From: Pocillopora verrucosa
Taxonomy: Eukaryota; Cnidaria; Anthozoa; Scleractinia; Pocilloporidae
Reading direction: 5' to 3'
Length of the DNA stretch: 64,000 nt
Assembly (NCBI RefSeq): GCF_036669915.1
Contig: NC_089325.1
Coordinates: 5,111,400-5,175,399, forward strand
Each line of letters begins with the position of its first letter. Position 1 is the stretch's first letter. Shown in pieces: positions 12,152-23,838 of this stretch. Under the pieces are notes generated by a model that made no database searches, was not told the DNA's origin, and was given only the letters and a program-made list of their open reading frames with translations. Both the position numbers and the translations under genes were made by a program.

Positions 12152-12780
12152 TACATGCGTAAAGGAATATCGATATATCATGAACCCAACAATAATATTA
12201 TAATTAAGGTGTCTACGTCACGAAATTTTGTTTTTTTACATTTTCTGGTTGATAGCTGTATTTCAAATAAACTCGAGAATATTTCATGCTGAAAGGAGTA
12301 TCTATATATAAACACAGCAATAGTATTATATTTAAAGTGTCTACGTCCCGAAATTTTGTTTTTTTACATTTTCTGGTTGATAGCTGTATTTCAAATAAAC
12401 TTGAGAATATTTCATGCTGAAAGGAGTATCTATATACAAACACAGCAATAGTATTATAATTAAGGTGCCTACGTCACGAAATTTTGTTTTTTTACATTTT
12501 CTGGTTGATAGCTGTATTTCAAATAAACTCGAGAATATTTCATGCTGAAAGGAGTATCTATATATAAACACAGCAATAGTATTATATTTAAAGTGTCTAT
12601 GTCACGAAATTTTTATTTTTTACATTTTCTGGTTGATAGCTGTATTTCAAATAAACTTGAGAATATTTCATGCTGAAAGGAGTATCTATATACAAACACA
12701 GCAATAGTATTATATTTAAAATGGCTATGTCACGAAATTTGCTTTTTTGCATTTTCTAGTTTATAGTTTTATAGCTGTAT
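12152..12780. repeat. 128-bp satellite, block 1
   Basis: About five tandem units. The landmark TCACGAAATTTTG recurs at a spacing of 128 bp (about 12214, 12342, 12470, 12598, 12726). Each unit also carries TTTCTGGTTGATAGCTGTAT and CATGCTGAAAGGAGTATC. Open frames here only reflect the repeat. Confidence 0.9.
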
Positions 12781-13074
12781 TTAAAATTGTACTGCTTGTC
12801 GCAACAATCGCCAAGGTTCCAAATATTTCACAGTTTATTCAGTCATCTTGTTTACAGGAAAGTATTCGAAATCTATTAACGGATTAGAATTACAATTAAC
12901 AAAGGCCAGGATTAATATACATCAACACGGAATAGTATTTACATACCCCTCGGTGTCTCTCAAATCTGTGACGACTAGTAGTATTGGCTTTGATGATCTT
13001 ATCAATTAATTACGTGAGGCATTGTTACGTAATGTCTCATAAAAACATCACGCATGAATTTCGTGTTAGAACGA
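12781..13074. other. Unique spacer between satellite blocks
   Basis: About 294 bp with no similarity to the satellite. Nothing recognised inside it. Confidence 0.5.
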
Positions 13075-13595
13075 AACAAAAATAAACTTGAGAATATTTC
13101 ATGCTGAAAGGAGTATCTATATACAAACACAGCAATAGTATTATGTTTAAAGTGCTTATGTCACGAGATGTTGTTATTTTGCATTTTCTGATTGATAGCT
13201 GTATTTCAAATAAACTTGGGAATATTACATGCTGAAAGGAGTATCTATATACAAACACAGCAACAGCATCATGTTTAAAGTCCCTATGTCACGAAATTTT
13301 GTTATTTTGCATTTTCTGGTTGATAGCTGTATTTCAAATAAACTTGGGAATATTTCATGCTGAAAGGAGTATCAATATACAAACACAGTAACAGCATAAT
13401 GTTTAAAGTGCCTATGTCACGAAATTTGCTTTTTTGCATTTTCTAGTTGATAGCTGTATTTAAAATAAACTTGGGAATATTTCACACTGAAAGGAGTATC
13501 GATATACAAACACAGCAATAGTATTATATTTAAAGTGCCTATGTCACGAAATTTTGACTTTTGCATTTTCTGGTTGATAGCTGTATTTTAAATAA
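13075..13595. repeat. 128-bp satellite, block 2
   Basis: Four more units of the same satellite (landmarks at about 13157, 13285, 13413, 13540), more diverged from block 1 than block 1 units are from each other. For example, GGGAATATT replaces GAGAATATT in several units. Confidence 0.88.
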
Positions 13596-15096
13596 GAAAT
13601 AATCAACCTCAGCGCTTAACGAGTTCTCCTTGACCATTTTTTTGGGCATTGATAGTGCGATTTGGCGGCCAAAAAGTGTCTTGTAAATGCCGAATAGAGC
13701 ACCGTGCCGAAAAGAGCACGACGCATAAATTATGACTGATTATGCAATTTAAGCTAGGTGTTTACGTAGTGTTTGTCACGCAAGACAGGGCTTCGTCGAA
13801 TTGCTCTCGCTGTGAACGCTGTCCTTTCGGTAACATACTTTGTTTGGCGCTGGATTCTTGTCTAATCTTTAGGCTACTTATTTTGCAAAAAGTCAAATCA
13901 GCCCACAATACACTTACATCCCCATGTGTAACGTTGCGTAAATTAAGTACTGCGAATCTCTTAATTCTTATACCCTGTTTCACTATTACTCAAGCGTTAT
14001 TTAAATTTAGGTAGCGCACAACAGAACAAGGACAACAACAAAGGTCCTGATATAAAAATGTTCTTATTGTAACAAATGGCTTTGTAATGTAATCGAAATA
14101 GACTTTCAAGGGAGAGATAATACAAATATTAGAAAAAGAAAACGTTAAAAATTTCTCCAAAGATGACAGATGCTTGAATGGGTGAAGAATGTGATAGCTG
14201 GTAAAGAAACTACTTGCGAACCTTAAAGAACTCTGCCAACGATTTCGTTTTGTTTAATACCGTACCCTATTGGGACTCTGATGACTTTTCAACGCAACAG
14301 CAATCATATCGTTCCCCTTTTAGGACTGACTTGACCTGTTTAGATATAAAGAGAATCCTGACAGTTATTTGCGGGTGGTCTTCTTCAGATATTTTTTGTC
14401 AAAGCGAGTACGGAACTTATCAGGATGCCAGAACTGAGAGTGCATGCTAGCTCCTTATTAATACCCTGTTATTAATATTCTGCTTTATTGCGAGTATCAC
14501 CGCGACCTTATCTTCAGAAGTACCATCGCCAGGCAAAGGACGTCATCATATCTTATTGTTCGAGGAGTTGTCTCCACAAACCTCTTCATTTGAAATGATA
14601 TTCGAATCTACCTCTCACTTATTTAACCCTTCAACTCCCAGACCAAATTTGTAATTCTCCTTACTGTCAACCATACAATTCATATAATGTTAGTTCAGAG
14701 AATTTAGTATTGGATCAACGGTTTTAAATGCCTTGTCCTTGTAGCGCTTTACCCATAACTATATCATAGTCATAGCTGTCCCGTTCCATGAATGGGTGCT
14801 TTGTCGCTTCTTCGGCGAATTCGACCAAAATATATCTGTAAAAGTAAAGTTATTGGTACGAAAGTTCGAAAATTCAATTGTTCGATGTGGGGCACACGAA
14901 TCCCTACCGGTCTTTTGTTGCGGTTTAAGCAAAGAACAACGTTTTAAAAAGAACGTGGAAAAACTTTTCGCTAGAAACACAACTACTAAGTTACTTAATT
15001 TAACCAAACCTAAGTAGCATGGAAAACTCAATATGTTTAGTTCTATCGCTTGTTACATAACGTTGCGTAATGAAAGGTGAAAGAAAAAGAGAAAGA
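13596..15096. other. Intergenic with repeat fragments
   Basis: No gene. A segment around 13625-13745 is related, inverted, to 17360-17460. A fragment of the TTAA MITE family lies at about 14622-14735 (TTAACCCTTCAACTCCCAGA onward). A roughly 45-bp block at 14912-14956 (TTTTGTTGCGGTTTAA, CAACGTTTTAAAAAGAACG) recurs at about 15262-15306. Confidence 0.5.
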
Positions 15097-15217
15097 TATT
15101 TTTTTCCGCCTTGTCACGAGCGTGGGACAAAGAAAAAATTCTGAGTCTCCATGAGGAATCGAACTTCACACCTTCGGATTCCGCGCTTCGATGCTCTAAT
15201 CACTGAGCCACAGAGAC
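15097..15217 (-). mobile_element. tRNA-derived SINE
   Basis: The minus strand holds a tRNA-like head at 15145-15217 with a GTCTC/GAGAC acceptor-like stem, A box GTGGCTCAGTGATTAGAGC and B box GTTCGATTCC. It is followed by a T-rich non-tRNA tail (TTTTTTCTTTGTCCCACGCT). The anticodon stem is imperfect, so I call a SINE rather than a working tRNA gene. Confidence 0.6.
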
Positions 15218-15477
15218 TCCACAGTGAGCGAGGTCTATTACGAAGTTCACACATATCCCTACCGCTCTTTTGTTGCGGTTTAAACAAAGAACAACGTTTT
15301 AAAAAGAACGCATCTTTTTGTTTTGTATTCCAGGTAACATATATTACCCTTCCTCCAGTCTTGGTCTTCCCTACATCTGAGCTTATTAGAGTTGCTCTTC
15401 CGGTGTTTAGGGAAAAAAAAACTCGCACCACGCCTTCCAGTCATTAAAACTGTCTAACAAATGATCTCACACTCTAT

Positions 15478-16330
15478 TCAACACGCACAGAAAACGTATA
15501 TGTCAAGCAAGATTGACTTCAAGCCTTGCATATTATTCGGCAGGAAACACACATGTTAAGTAAGATTGACTTCAAGTCACGCACTCTATTCGGCACGCAC
15601 GAAACGCATGTGTCAAGCAAGATTGCCTCAAGTCTCACACTCTATTCGTCACGCACGAAACGCATGTGTCAAGCAAGATTGCCTCAAGTCTCACACTCTA
15701 TTCGTCACGCACACAAAACGCACATGTTTAGTAAGGCTGACTTCAAGTCTCATACTCTAGTCGGCACGCACAGAAACGCACATGTTAAGTAAGATCGCTT
15801 CAAGTTTCGCACTATCTTCGGCGCGCACAGAAAACGTACATGTCAATTAGCAATTGGTTCATACGTCAGCGTGCGTTCATCGAGATATGAAGCACACGGG
15901 AAGTTTGGAGAGCACGAAAGATGCGTAAGAGTTGCTCGAGATTGACCACAAGTCTTGGACTCTATTCGACACGCACGACAGAAAGCATATGTCAAGTAAA
16001 ATTGCCTTAAGTCTCGCACTTTATCCGGCACGCACAGAAAACGCACATGTTAAGGGGGATTGACTTCAAGTCACGAACTCTATTCGGCACGCACATAAAA
16101 TGCTCAGAAATCTCACACGTCATGTGAGAATGACTTGTCGCACTCTATTCGGTGCGCTCAGAAAACGCACATGTCAGTAGAGGTTGACTTCAAGTCTCAA
16201 TCTCTATTCGGCACGCACAGAAAACGCACATGTTAATTAAGATTGCCATAAGTCCCGTACCCTGTTGGGTACGTACAGAAAGTGCACATGTCAAGTAAGA
16301 TTGACCTTAAGTCTCGCACTCTATTCGGTC
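15478..16330. repeat. 58-bp minisatellite
   Basis: About 14 degenerate copies of a unit of roughly 58 bp. Shared landmarks are GCACGCACAGAAAACG, CACATGTCAAGTAAGATTG, CTTCAAGTC and CACTCTATTCGG. The clearest stretch is 15490-15840. Unrelated sequence (GCGTGCGTTCATCGAGATAT region, about 15860-15940) interrupts it once. Confidence 0.88.
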
Positions 16331-19300
16331 TCTATTCAGACAGAAGATTTGTGAATTTTCTATCCTATTTTAAAACTCTCTCTCACTGGGAAGAATGGAT
16401 TTCAGTCTCGCACTGGATTCGACTCGGTGATATAACTCTTTCCTTTAACAATCTGTTACTGTTTTAATACGTCCGCTTATCTGACAGCTTCAAATAATGA
16501 CGCTTGCCTTGCCTGACATGAGGTCACAGGTATTAAAGATTAAGTTCAAATGTTTGAGCTCATACATCGTCTTTTATTTTTTTTGAGAAAGAAGTTTTGA
16601 TGTCTTTATATAGTGTCTTAATGGGGTTAACCGTTAGCCGTAAAACGGCTAAAAATTTAGTCGTTAAGCGTTAAAATCGAAAATTTTTAACCGTAAGTCA
16701 CAAATAAGATTGACCGTAGAAAATTTTCATGTGTCAACAATTGGAAGATGTTAATCATCACCCGTAAAATACATTACCCCGTTGAGATCCTTTATATAGG
16801 GACATAGCGAAGGATTTGAAACTCAGTCACTAAGTCATGAATGGTTCTGTCTCGTTATTGTAGGTATTTTGTAAGTGCTTTTGATAATCAGCAATCGCAG
16901 ATTGTTTTTACCAAAACCGAGGATTTGGTAATTTTTGTTTGTAATCACGCACAACCACTGCCGTGTGATTAATACGCATTAAATTTATGTACCCTTTATT
17001 CATACCATTTTCACAACCTGGCATTCTTAAAGTTCTACCGTCACTGAAATAAATTAGGAACTGGAAAATATTACTAACCTAAAACCGATTACATTTTGGA
17101 AATGAGAGTAAGAAATTGCAGTCAACTAGAGAAATAAATATTGTCCTAAGAAGTGTTTGTAATTTGTAATTTAGTCAAGCGGATATTTTCTCAGTTTTCG
17201 CGCAGTCATTGGGTGCTTTGATATTCCTGTCGCAGTCTATCTTTTGGTCAAAAGTGACCCTTGATGATTGCTAAAAATTGAATCTAATGGCGAACGCAGT
17301 TTGGACGAAGCTGTATCTTGCGTAACAAATATTGACTAACCACATAATTTTGGCTGCACGATCGGTCATAATTTATGCGTCCTTCTGTTTTCGGCACGGT
17401 GCTCGATTCTGTATTTTACAGCTCTTTAGGGCCCAAAAAAACCTGGTTGTAAGTTTTTTGAAATTTTTCTTTCTGTTGGAATTGGTTTGTACATATGATT
17501 AGCGGTACGCAAAAATTCGTGTCATAAGCACGTTAAGACCGGAAACAAGTAAACAAAGTGTCATTCAAAGTTGTTGCAATTGGTTATGAGATGCGGTGAA
17601 ATGCACGCAACATTCTGATTAACGGGTAGGTCAGTTTTTATACTTCAACATGGGAGTCGAGAACTAATCTCTCCTAACGTAAAAAGATTCAAGAGGACTT
17701 ATGTGAGTCACGACCCACGACTCACGACCCACGATCCAGTCAAACGCGTTGGAAGGGGGCTGGCAGGGGGCATTTCCGCTCGCCTAATCTCGCTTGAAAT
17801 GTTGATAGAATCATTGTTATGAAGACTGATGTCACTGAGACGCCTGTCGATTACGCATATTTAGTTGCTGTTTGCAGGCTTCAAGGATCACAACCTTCCG
17901 CCGGTGGGATCACATATAGTCGTCCTCTGGCTCAGTACTCGATCTTTTTAAAAGGATCACCGAGAGGAGGGTAACCATAAGCTGTTAAATCCACGGTAAG
18001 TCATTTGCGTTTGGTGATTCAGCCAAGATAATGACACAATATGTAAAGATATTCATTTGTATCGTGAGAAAACTTCCAATACTACAAACACAACTATCTG
18101 AATTATTTCTTGTAATAAATGGTGGGAAACGAAATGCACAAAATGAAATCATCATGTTATAAACTTTTGGTTGTTTATCAGCATCGATTCACCCAACACT
18201 CCGTCCAAAGAGCTTTGCATGATCTTCAAACACGGCTTTGAAAAGACTATACGTGGCAATGCCTGAGGGCTTATTTCGACTTGTTTTGATTTAATACACG
18301 CGAATTTTTAGGACGGTTTGGTCTTATCCCAAAAAGGGGAAAATTTCGATTCTTGAGAATTATTTTTAGCAAAAGGGAAGCTAGAGAAAGGAAAAATTGT
18401 CTGTGAACAACCCAATGAAGATTTCAGCATGAAATGTGATCGCATGGTTAGCTACAGTGTCAGAGATAACTCTGCGTGAACTCAGTAGCCAGTAGAAACA
18501 CAGGCGGCCAAAGCGTTCTTTGTGTAATTTCGGGGTTTAAATCTAATATGCTGAATATGTACATTAACTGGAGTAGTAAAAGCCAAAGTTACCCCAGTAT
18601 GATTGATATTCAATCACTCTTTAGTTCACAATGGTTCACCAAAGTCGATATTCGATTCCCTTGATATTGCACGATCGAGGGTTATATTTAGATTGAATTT
18701 TAACCATTTGCGTGTGCCGTAAAAAAGTAAAATAATGAAAAATATTGTTATAAATGCGATAAATATATATAACGTGTAAACTCCTTACCTTTATTCCATA
18801 TCTGAACTTGCCTCTTCCAGACGTTTTTCAAATCATACACTGTACACTTAGGCCGCCCGTGGCCGAAGGGCTTTACGCTGAAAATTTACAAAAAAAAATT
18901 TACAAAAAATTTTACAAAAAATTTACAAAAAATTTACAAAATTTTCAACCTTGAAAATGGCGTTTCTAGTGTTTCGATTAGTTCACCTTACTCCGATTAT
19001 CAGTGCATATTCCGTGTCACCGTTTATGGAAAGCATTGTCTTAACTGTCAAGTAGCTAAAAAAAGCTCCATCTAAACGTTAAGGATTTAATGAAATTTAA
19101 AAATTCAGTTATTCAAGTTGCACTTGTTGAATACGGGAATGGTTATAGACTTCTGGGCGCTACGCACCTCGTTGATTATTTATCATCTTAACGCGCTTAT
19201 GGAATAAACGTTAAATAAGTCTCTCCATGGGTTGCTATTTTTAATAACATACAGTTTCATTATTTCAGTCTCGAAGATATCTGCTTACTAGCCTGCAGAG

Positions 19301-19481
19301 CAGGCGTAATTTAGGCTAGCCAGCGCTAAGTAATTTCATAACGAATATTATGGCCGCCATCTTTGATTTTAATGGCCGGTCGAACAAACGATCACGAGCT
19401 TTTAGCGTTAGCTCGCACTAACAAGACGCCTGCACTGTAGGCTATCTGCTTACAAGTTATTCTATTTTAGTCACTTTCCAG
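16331..19481. other. Intergenic, upstream of HYKK
   Basis: No gene recognised. It contains a segment of repeated GTTAACCGTTAGCCGTAAAAC type around 16625-16700 (similar words, inverted, near 6240-6300), the inverted partner at 17360-17460 of the 13.6-kb segment, and a short CACGACCCACGA repeat near 17710. The HYKK promoter and non-coding first exon probably lie in the right part but are not identifiable. Confidence 0.4.
18878..18945. repeat. A-rich simple repeat (ATTTACAAAAA)n
   Basis: Five to six copies of an 11-12 bp unit ATTTACAAAAA with variable A-run length. Confidence 0.8.
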
Positions 19482-19485
19482 GAAT

Positions 19486-20133
19486 ATGAATATTGATCAT
19501 CCTCCCCTAGTGCGAACAAAACCGCCCGTCGAAAAACATCAAGCAGCAGTTCTGGCAGCTCGACTTTTCAACCTGCATATCACAGATTTGTCTTTTGTCA
19601 AAGAGCTTAATTCCTATGACGACAGAAACTTTTACATGCGAGGATCCTTGAATGGGCAACGTGAATGTCAAGAATACGTTCTCAAAATTATAAACGACGT
19701 AGAATCAAGGCATGAATATTTCCTAGAGCTTCAGTGTAACATCATGTTGTTTCTCCAAACACGTGGCTACAACTGCTCCTCCCCAGTCCTTTCAATTCTC
19801 AAGACGCATTTGGTAAGTTGCAAAATCCCACGAAAGCATCGAGCTGGCATTCTTCACGCGGAGCCTGGTCATGTTTCTATGGTAACAGACAAAGATACGA
19901 ATGGAATTTCTTTAGAAAATGGTACTAGCACTCTGTCTGTAACAAGTCTTAGAAATATCGTTGATGGAATTGAGATTTATGACGGGGAAGAATACTCTGA
20001 AGACGAATTCTTGGTCTGCGCTGTTCTCCTTTTGAACTTTGTACCGGGTAAATTACTGAATGAAATCCCGCTGAACACTCAACTGCTGTTTAATGCAGGA
20101 GTGGCCGTGGGCAGCATGGATCGAGACTTAAAG
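19486..20133 (+). CDS. HYKK: HYKK exon 1 (N lobe)
   Basis: 216 codons from ATG 19486 to the donor AAAG|GTAAGA. Acceptor upstream at 19480-19481. Ends phase 0. Confidence 0.85.
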
Positions 20134-21119
20134 GTAAGAGAAAAGCAATAGCAAACAAAAAGCAAACAAAGGAAAAAATACCAGCAAGGTGGAACAGACA
20201 TCAGCTGTCCATCTCGACTCTCACTTAAGACTGTTGTCTCGTCTCCTTTCTTGCTCATGTTCAGCCTTTGCAGTTGTTTACTTTATTGTTGTTTACTTTC
20301 TATTAATTTTTTTAGCTTTGTTCCAGGAAAATCAGATTGTCATTATTATCATTATCGTTCTTACAGCTAGTGTTCTTTCTCAAAGTGGAATTCGTTCATA
20401 AAAGTTTGAGTTGCCGTTGCTTTTTTTAGTACAAAACTAAACTAATTTTTTTAAAAAACGAACAGGATTTCGTCGGTGAAGAACTGAAGCGTCCAGAATT
20501 TAGCTGGGACTTGTCGAATGTTGATGAGAAAATTGAGCCTTGCCTCGAAGCTGTTACTGATCCTCATCATGTTGAAATGGTTCGAGAGGTTTGTGAAGCT
20601 TTTAGAAAGACTGTGAAACCAAAACTACATCTCCTAGCCAAGCAAATCATCCACGGGGATCCAAATTACACCAATCTTGTATTTTCTCCCCGTAACAAGC
20701 ATTGTTCACAGTATTCAGTGCAAGATATTGGTGTCATAGACTTTGGAGACCTCAACTACAGTTGTACAGTATTTGAAATTGCCATTTCCCTAATGTATAT
20801 TTTGAACCTTGAAGGGGTTTTGAAGTGCGGGCGAACTCAAATGGCAGGACATTTCTTCGCGGGATATAGCTCGGTTCATCCCTTATCTAGCGAGGAGTTG
20901 GAAGTCTTGCCTGTGCTGGTAGCGTCAAGGTTTTGTCAGTCATTAGTATTTGGTGCTTATGTCAGTAAACTCGTTGATCCTGGAAACGAATATATCTTGG
21001 AAACAGCCAAAAACGGGTGGGAGAATTTAGAGGAATTTTGGAAGACACCAAAGGAAGAGGTGCTACAATTATGGATGGAAATGAGCGAAAACACACGACA
21101 AAACCAAGATGAACTTTGA
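19486..21119 (+). CDS. HYKK: Hydroxylysine kinase-like (APH-fold kinase), 2 exons
   Basis: Exons 19486-20133 and 20466-21119 join in phase 0 to encode about 433 residues. Hydroxylysine kinase (HYKK/AGPHD1) phosphorylates 5-hydroxylysine in lysine and collagen breakdown. The family has the aminoglycoside-phosphotransferase fold. Visible motifs are the catalytic loop HGDPNYTN (residues 279-286) and the metal-binding IDFGDL (D308). The N-terminal region with FVKELNSYDDRNF and YVLKI, where the Lys binds ATP, fits the family's nucleotide-binding lobe. The first coding ATG lies four bases after an acceptor (TTTCCAG at 19481), so the 5' UTR is spliced. Human HYKK is about 373 residues; the extra length here includes an acidic insert around residues 120-170. 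A broken copy of the second exon lies 2.1 kb downstream. The family call is confident; the exact substrate is inferred. Confidence 0.88.
20466..21119 (+). CDS. HYKK: HYKK exon 2 (catalytic loop, C lobe)
   Basis: Starts DFVGEELKRPEF after acceptor 20464-20465 and ends at TGA 21117-21119. It carries HGDPN and DFGD. The whole C-terminal lobe lies in this exon. Confidence 0.88.
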   Translation, partial: DFVGEELKRPEFSWDLSNVDEKIEPCLEAVTDPHHVEMVREVCEAFRKTVKPKLHLLAKQIIHGDPNYTNLVFSPRNKHCSQYSVQDIGVIDFGDLNYSCTVFEIAISLMYILNLEGVLKCGRTQMAGHFFAGYSSVHPLSSEELEVLPVLVASRFCQSLVFGAYVSKLVDPGNEYILETAKNGWENLEEFWKTPKEEVLQLWMEMSENTRQNQDEL

Positions 21120-22379
21120 GAGAGTCTGTACATATGGAGGAAATGCTATTAAGATGTTAACATAGGTTTCACTAAATGCAATGATAATTTTATCCTCAAA
21201 ACAGTTTTCAAATGAATGTTTATAGTAATCCGGGATTGCATTGCTTTAAATTGGTTTTGCTCTGCTTTGCTCTGTGATTGGTCCAGAAAACTCGCGTTCC
21301 CCTCTCAACCAAGTAAATGCAAAACTAAAACCCAGTCGAGACTCGGTCACCCGCGTTTTCCCGCGCTTAGGGTATACGTAGTTTTGCCGTAATTTGATAG
21401 AATACCTGTAGCTAAATTAAATGCCACACGTTTCGATCACGCCACGAAATGAATGCACATTTAATTTATTTGCCAGATAGATGAATATTTAGATTTAAAG
21501 GTGTGTAGTTGTGATTCGACTGAAAATAGATATTTAATACAAATATCTAAGTACAAATATAACAACAATAACGACAAAGCTACATGAAATAGAAACGAGC
21601 TTACAGTTTGTGGTGCAACCAAGTCCGGCCGTAAAACTCTTTAAAAAAAAGCGGAGCAACTGCAGAATACCCTGCCACTTTGGTCCACCTCATTTACATG
21701 TGTCGGGAGGCTTTGAAGATCGAGGTATAACACAATAAACGTTATTCTTATTCAATGACATGTAAATGAGCTTAGCCACAAAAGCAACACGCGAACATTC
21801 TGGTGAGAAATGAATCGCTACCGCCTTCTGTAATTCGTACATGATCTCACGCGAAGTCGCCAACTTAATATTAATTGAGTAGAAACAGAACATCACAATA
21901 GTAGTTCAATAGAAAGAAAACAATTCAAAATCATTTCGCAATTGCTTTACAATAAACAGAAATGTAAATTCTAGTTGCTTCAATGTCCATTAAAAATGTA
22001 AATATTTGTCTTGGAATGTTGTGATAGCATGGCAAGGTGCAATGACCCGTGTTAAACAATTTCGATCAATCGAGAAATTTCGTCAACTGTGCATTCTCCA
22101 AACTGACAAAATCATAGTTCGTTCACATAACTTTCAGAAGAAAGATGTTGTCACAAAACCTAAGCATTTCTTTAAAATAAAAAGGTACTTTCAATTTGTG
22201 AAAGGGCAAAACTGTTTTGCGATATTGATCTAACTAATTGGAGATTTTGCATTGTGGGTGTGAAGGGTTAATATTCTCGAACGATACTCATGGGTGATAA
22301 AAAAATTGTTAAGCTTGAAGGCAACATAAATTAGAGGTTCGACTTAGTGCGCGCGGACTTTTTTAATTTATAAGCGCCA
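21120..22379. other. Between HYKK and its broken copy
   Basis: No gene. About 21265-21400 is a diverged copy of a dispersed repeat with TGATTGGTCCAGAAAACTCG and CCCGCG motifs, also found at 22.6 and 36.1 kb. The rest is unremarkable AT-rich sequence. Confidence 0.4.
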
Positions 22380-22624
22380 TGCTGACTAGATCCAACAAGA
22401 TGAAAACAGCTATCCTCTCGGCCTTCATTCAGAGTGTTTGTGCTATCGTTATCGGGTTAACTTTTCTACTTATGATCAGCCTCTGCAGTTTACCGTTGTT
22501 TATGCCACTTTTTCTGTTCGATGTGCTCAAGGAAAATCAGATTACTCTCATTTTCGTTATTGCCATTGCCGTTATGATCATTTGAGCAATTCATTTCCAA
22601 TTGAATGACGAAAGCAATCCGATA

Positions 22625-22868
22625 CTGCTTTAGTTATGCTTAACCTCACTCTGTGATTGGTCCAGAAAAGTCGCGCCACTGGCCACTTTAGCAACCAATC
22701 AAATACTGAACTAAAGCGGTCCTCCGCGTTTCCCGCGCATAATTAGACAGTTTGGTTGTGTTTACTTTGAGTTGTCATTGGCCTTTAGGTATTGTTCCTT
22801 CCTCTGATTGGCCGTTTTGATAACTTTGGTTTTGGTTTTTCAACAATCAATCGAAGAGCAGTCTGTTA
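22625..22868. repeat. Dispersed repeat with CCAAT-type motifs
   Basis: Shares TGATTGGTCCAGAAAA, CTCGCGCCA, CAACCAATCA, CCTCTGATTGGCCG and CAATCGAA in the same order with 36118-36355, and partly with 21265-21400. Nature unknown; probably a short non-autonomous element. Confidence 0.6.
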
Positions 22869-22884
22869 GTATTAATACTCATAG

Positions 22885-23084
22885 CAGGTAATTTAGTGTT
22901 AACAACTGAAAGCGTAAATTAGCCACCGTAAAGGGTAAAAAAGCTGACGTTTCGAGCGTTAGCCCTTCGTCAATCGCTCTGACGAAGGGCTAAGGGCTAA
23001 CGCTCGAAACGTCAGCTTTTTTACCCTTTACGGTGGCTAATTGACGTTTTCAACTCAGTTGTTAACACTAAATTACCTGCTATA

Positions 23085-23123
<39 letters not shown>

Positions 23124-23131
23124 TGCCCCTT
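22885..23131. mobile_element. Miniature Penelope derivative (two inverted ends)
   Basis: A 247-bp insertion made only of the two Penelope terminal sequences head to head. CAGGTAATTTAGTGTTAACA reads inward from the left and its complement from the right. Between them AAAGCTGACGTTTCGAGCG and its complement meet at a duplicated GACGAAGGGCTAA. The right side continues with the same GTCGGTGGGAGAGTATAG-type sequence as the 9.9-kb element. Near-perfect flanking duplications TATTAATACTxATAG occur at 22870-22884 and 23132-23146. Confidence 0.85.
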
Positions 23132-23838
23132 TATTAATACTGATAGTCACATAAGCCGATATATGTTTAAGTTGCCGATGCTGTCTTAATAAAATCTTAC
23201 ATCATCTGTTTATTAAAACAACTAGGATTTCGTCTATGCAAAGTTGGAGCGTCCAGACTTAGGCTGGGACTTGTCGAGAGTTGATGAGAAAATTGAACCT
23301 TGCCTTGAAGCTGTTACTGATCCTCATCGTGTTGAAATGGTTCGAGAGGTTTGTGAAGCTTTTAGAAAGAATGTGAAACCAAAACTACATCTCTTACCCA
23401 AGCAAATCATCGCCGGGGATCCAAATTACACCAATCTAGTATTTGCTTCCCGTAATAAGCATTTTTCTCAGTATTCAGTGCAAGATATTGCTTTCATAGA
23501 CTTAGCTTGGACACTCAAACTACAGTTATACAGTATTTGATCTTGCAATTCCTCCGATGTTCCTTGTGAATGTTGAAAGGGTTTTAACCTGCGGGCGAAG
23601 TCAGATGGCGGGACTCTTCTTCGCCGGATATCACTCGGTTCATCCCTTATCTAGCGAGGAGTTGGAAGTCTTGCCTGTGCTGGTAGCGCCAAGGTTTTGT
23701 CAATCATTACTATGTGGCGCTTTTATCAGCAAACACGTTGATCCTGGAAATGAATATATCTTAGAAACAACCAAAAACGGGTGGAAAGTGTTTGAAGAAT
23801 TTTGGACGACACCAGAGGAAGAGGTGCTACAATTATGA

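Larger units (their letters stand above)
22380..23838 (+). pseudogene. HYKK: Partial HYKK duplicate, inactivated
   Basis: The segment repeats HYKK intron 1 (about 22400-22570 matches 20205-20370 loosely, including GGAAAATCAGATT) and then exon 2 from 23226 (DFVYAKLERPDLGWDLS). No copy of exon 1 is present. Lesions: catalytic His of HGDPN replaced (AGDPN at 23412), the DFGD motif lost to an insertion and frameshift near 23500 (IDLAWTL then stop), and TGG changed to TGA at 23836-23838, which removes the last 15 or so residues. Apart from these, the nucleotide match to exon 2 is high, so the duplication is fairly recent. Confidence 0.88.

Noticed and set aside
12213..13258. Repeated open frames with similar peptides on the minus strand
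   Set aside because: They come from the 128-bp satellite; no start context, no domain.
12152..13595. Regular direct repeats suggesting a CRISPR array
   Set aside because: Unit length 128 bp with no repeat-spacer alternation, in a eukaryotic genome. This is a satellite.
15145..15217. Possible working tRNA gene on the minus strand
   Set aside because: The anticodon stem has a mismatch and the sequence continues into a SINE-type tail.
15151..15792. Plus-strand open frames over the SINE and minisatellite
   Set aside because: Repeat translations with no domain.
20189..20401. Hydrophobic open frame in the HYKK intron
   Set aside because: Intron sequence between validated exons; a similar hydrophobic frame in the duplicate (22379-22585) reflects homologous intron DNA, not a membrane protein.
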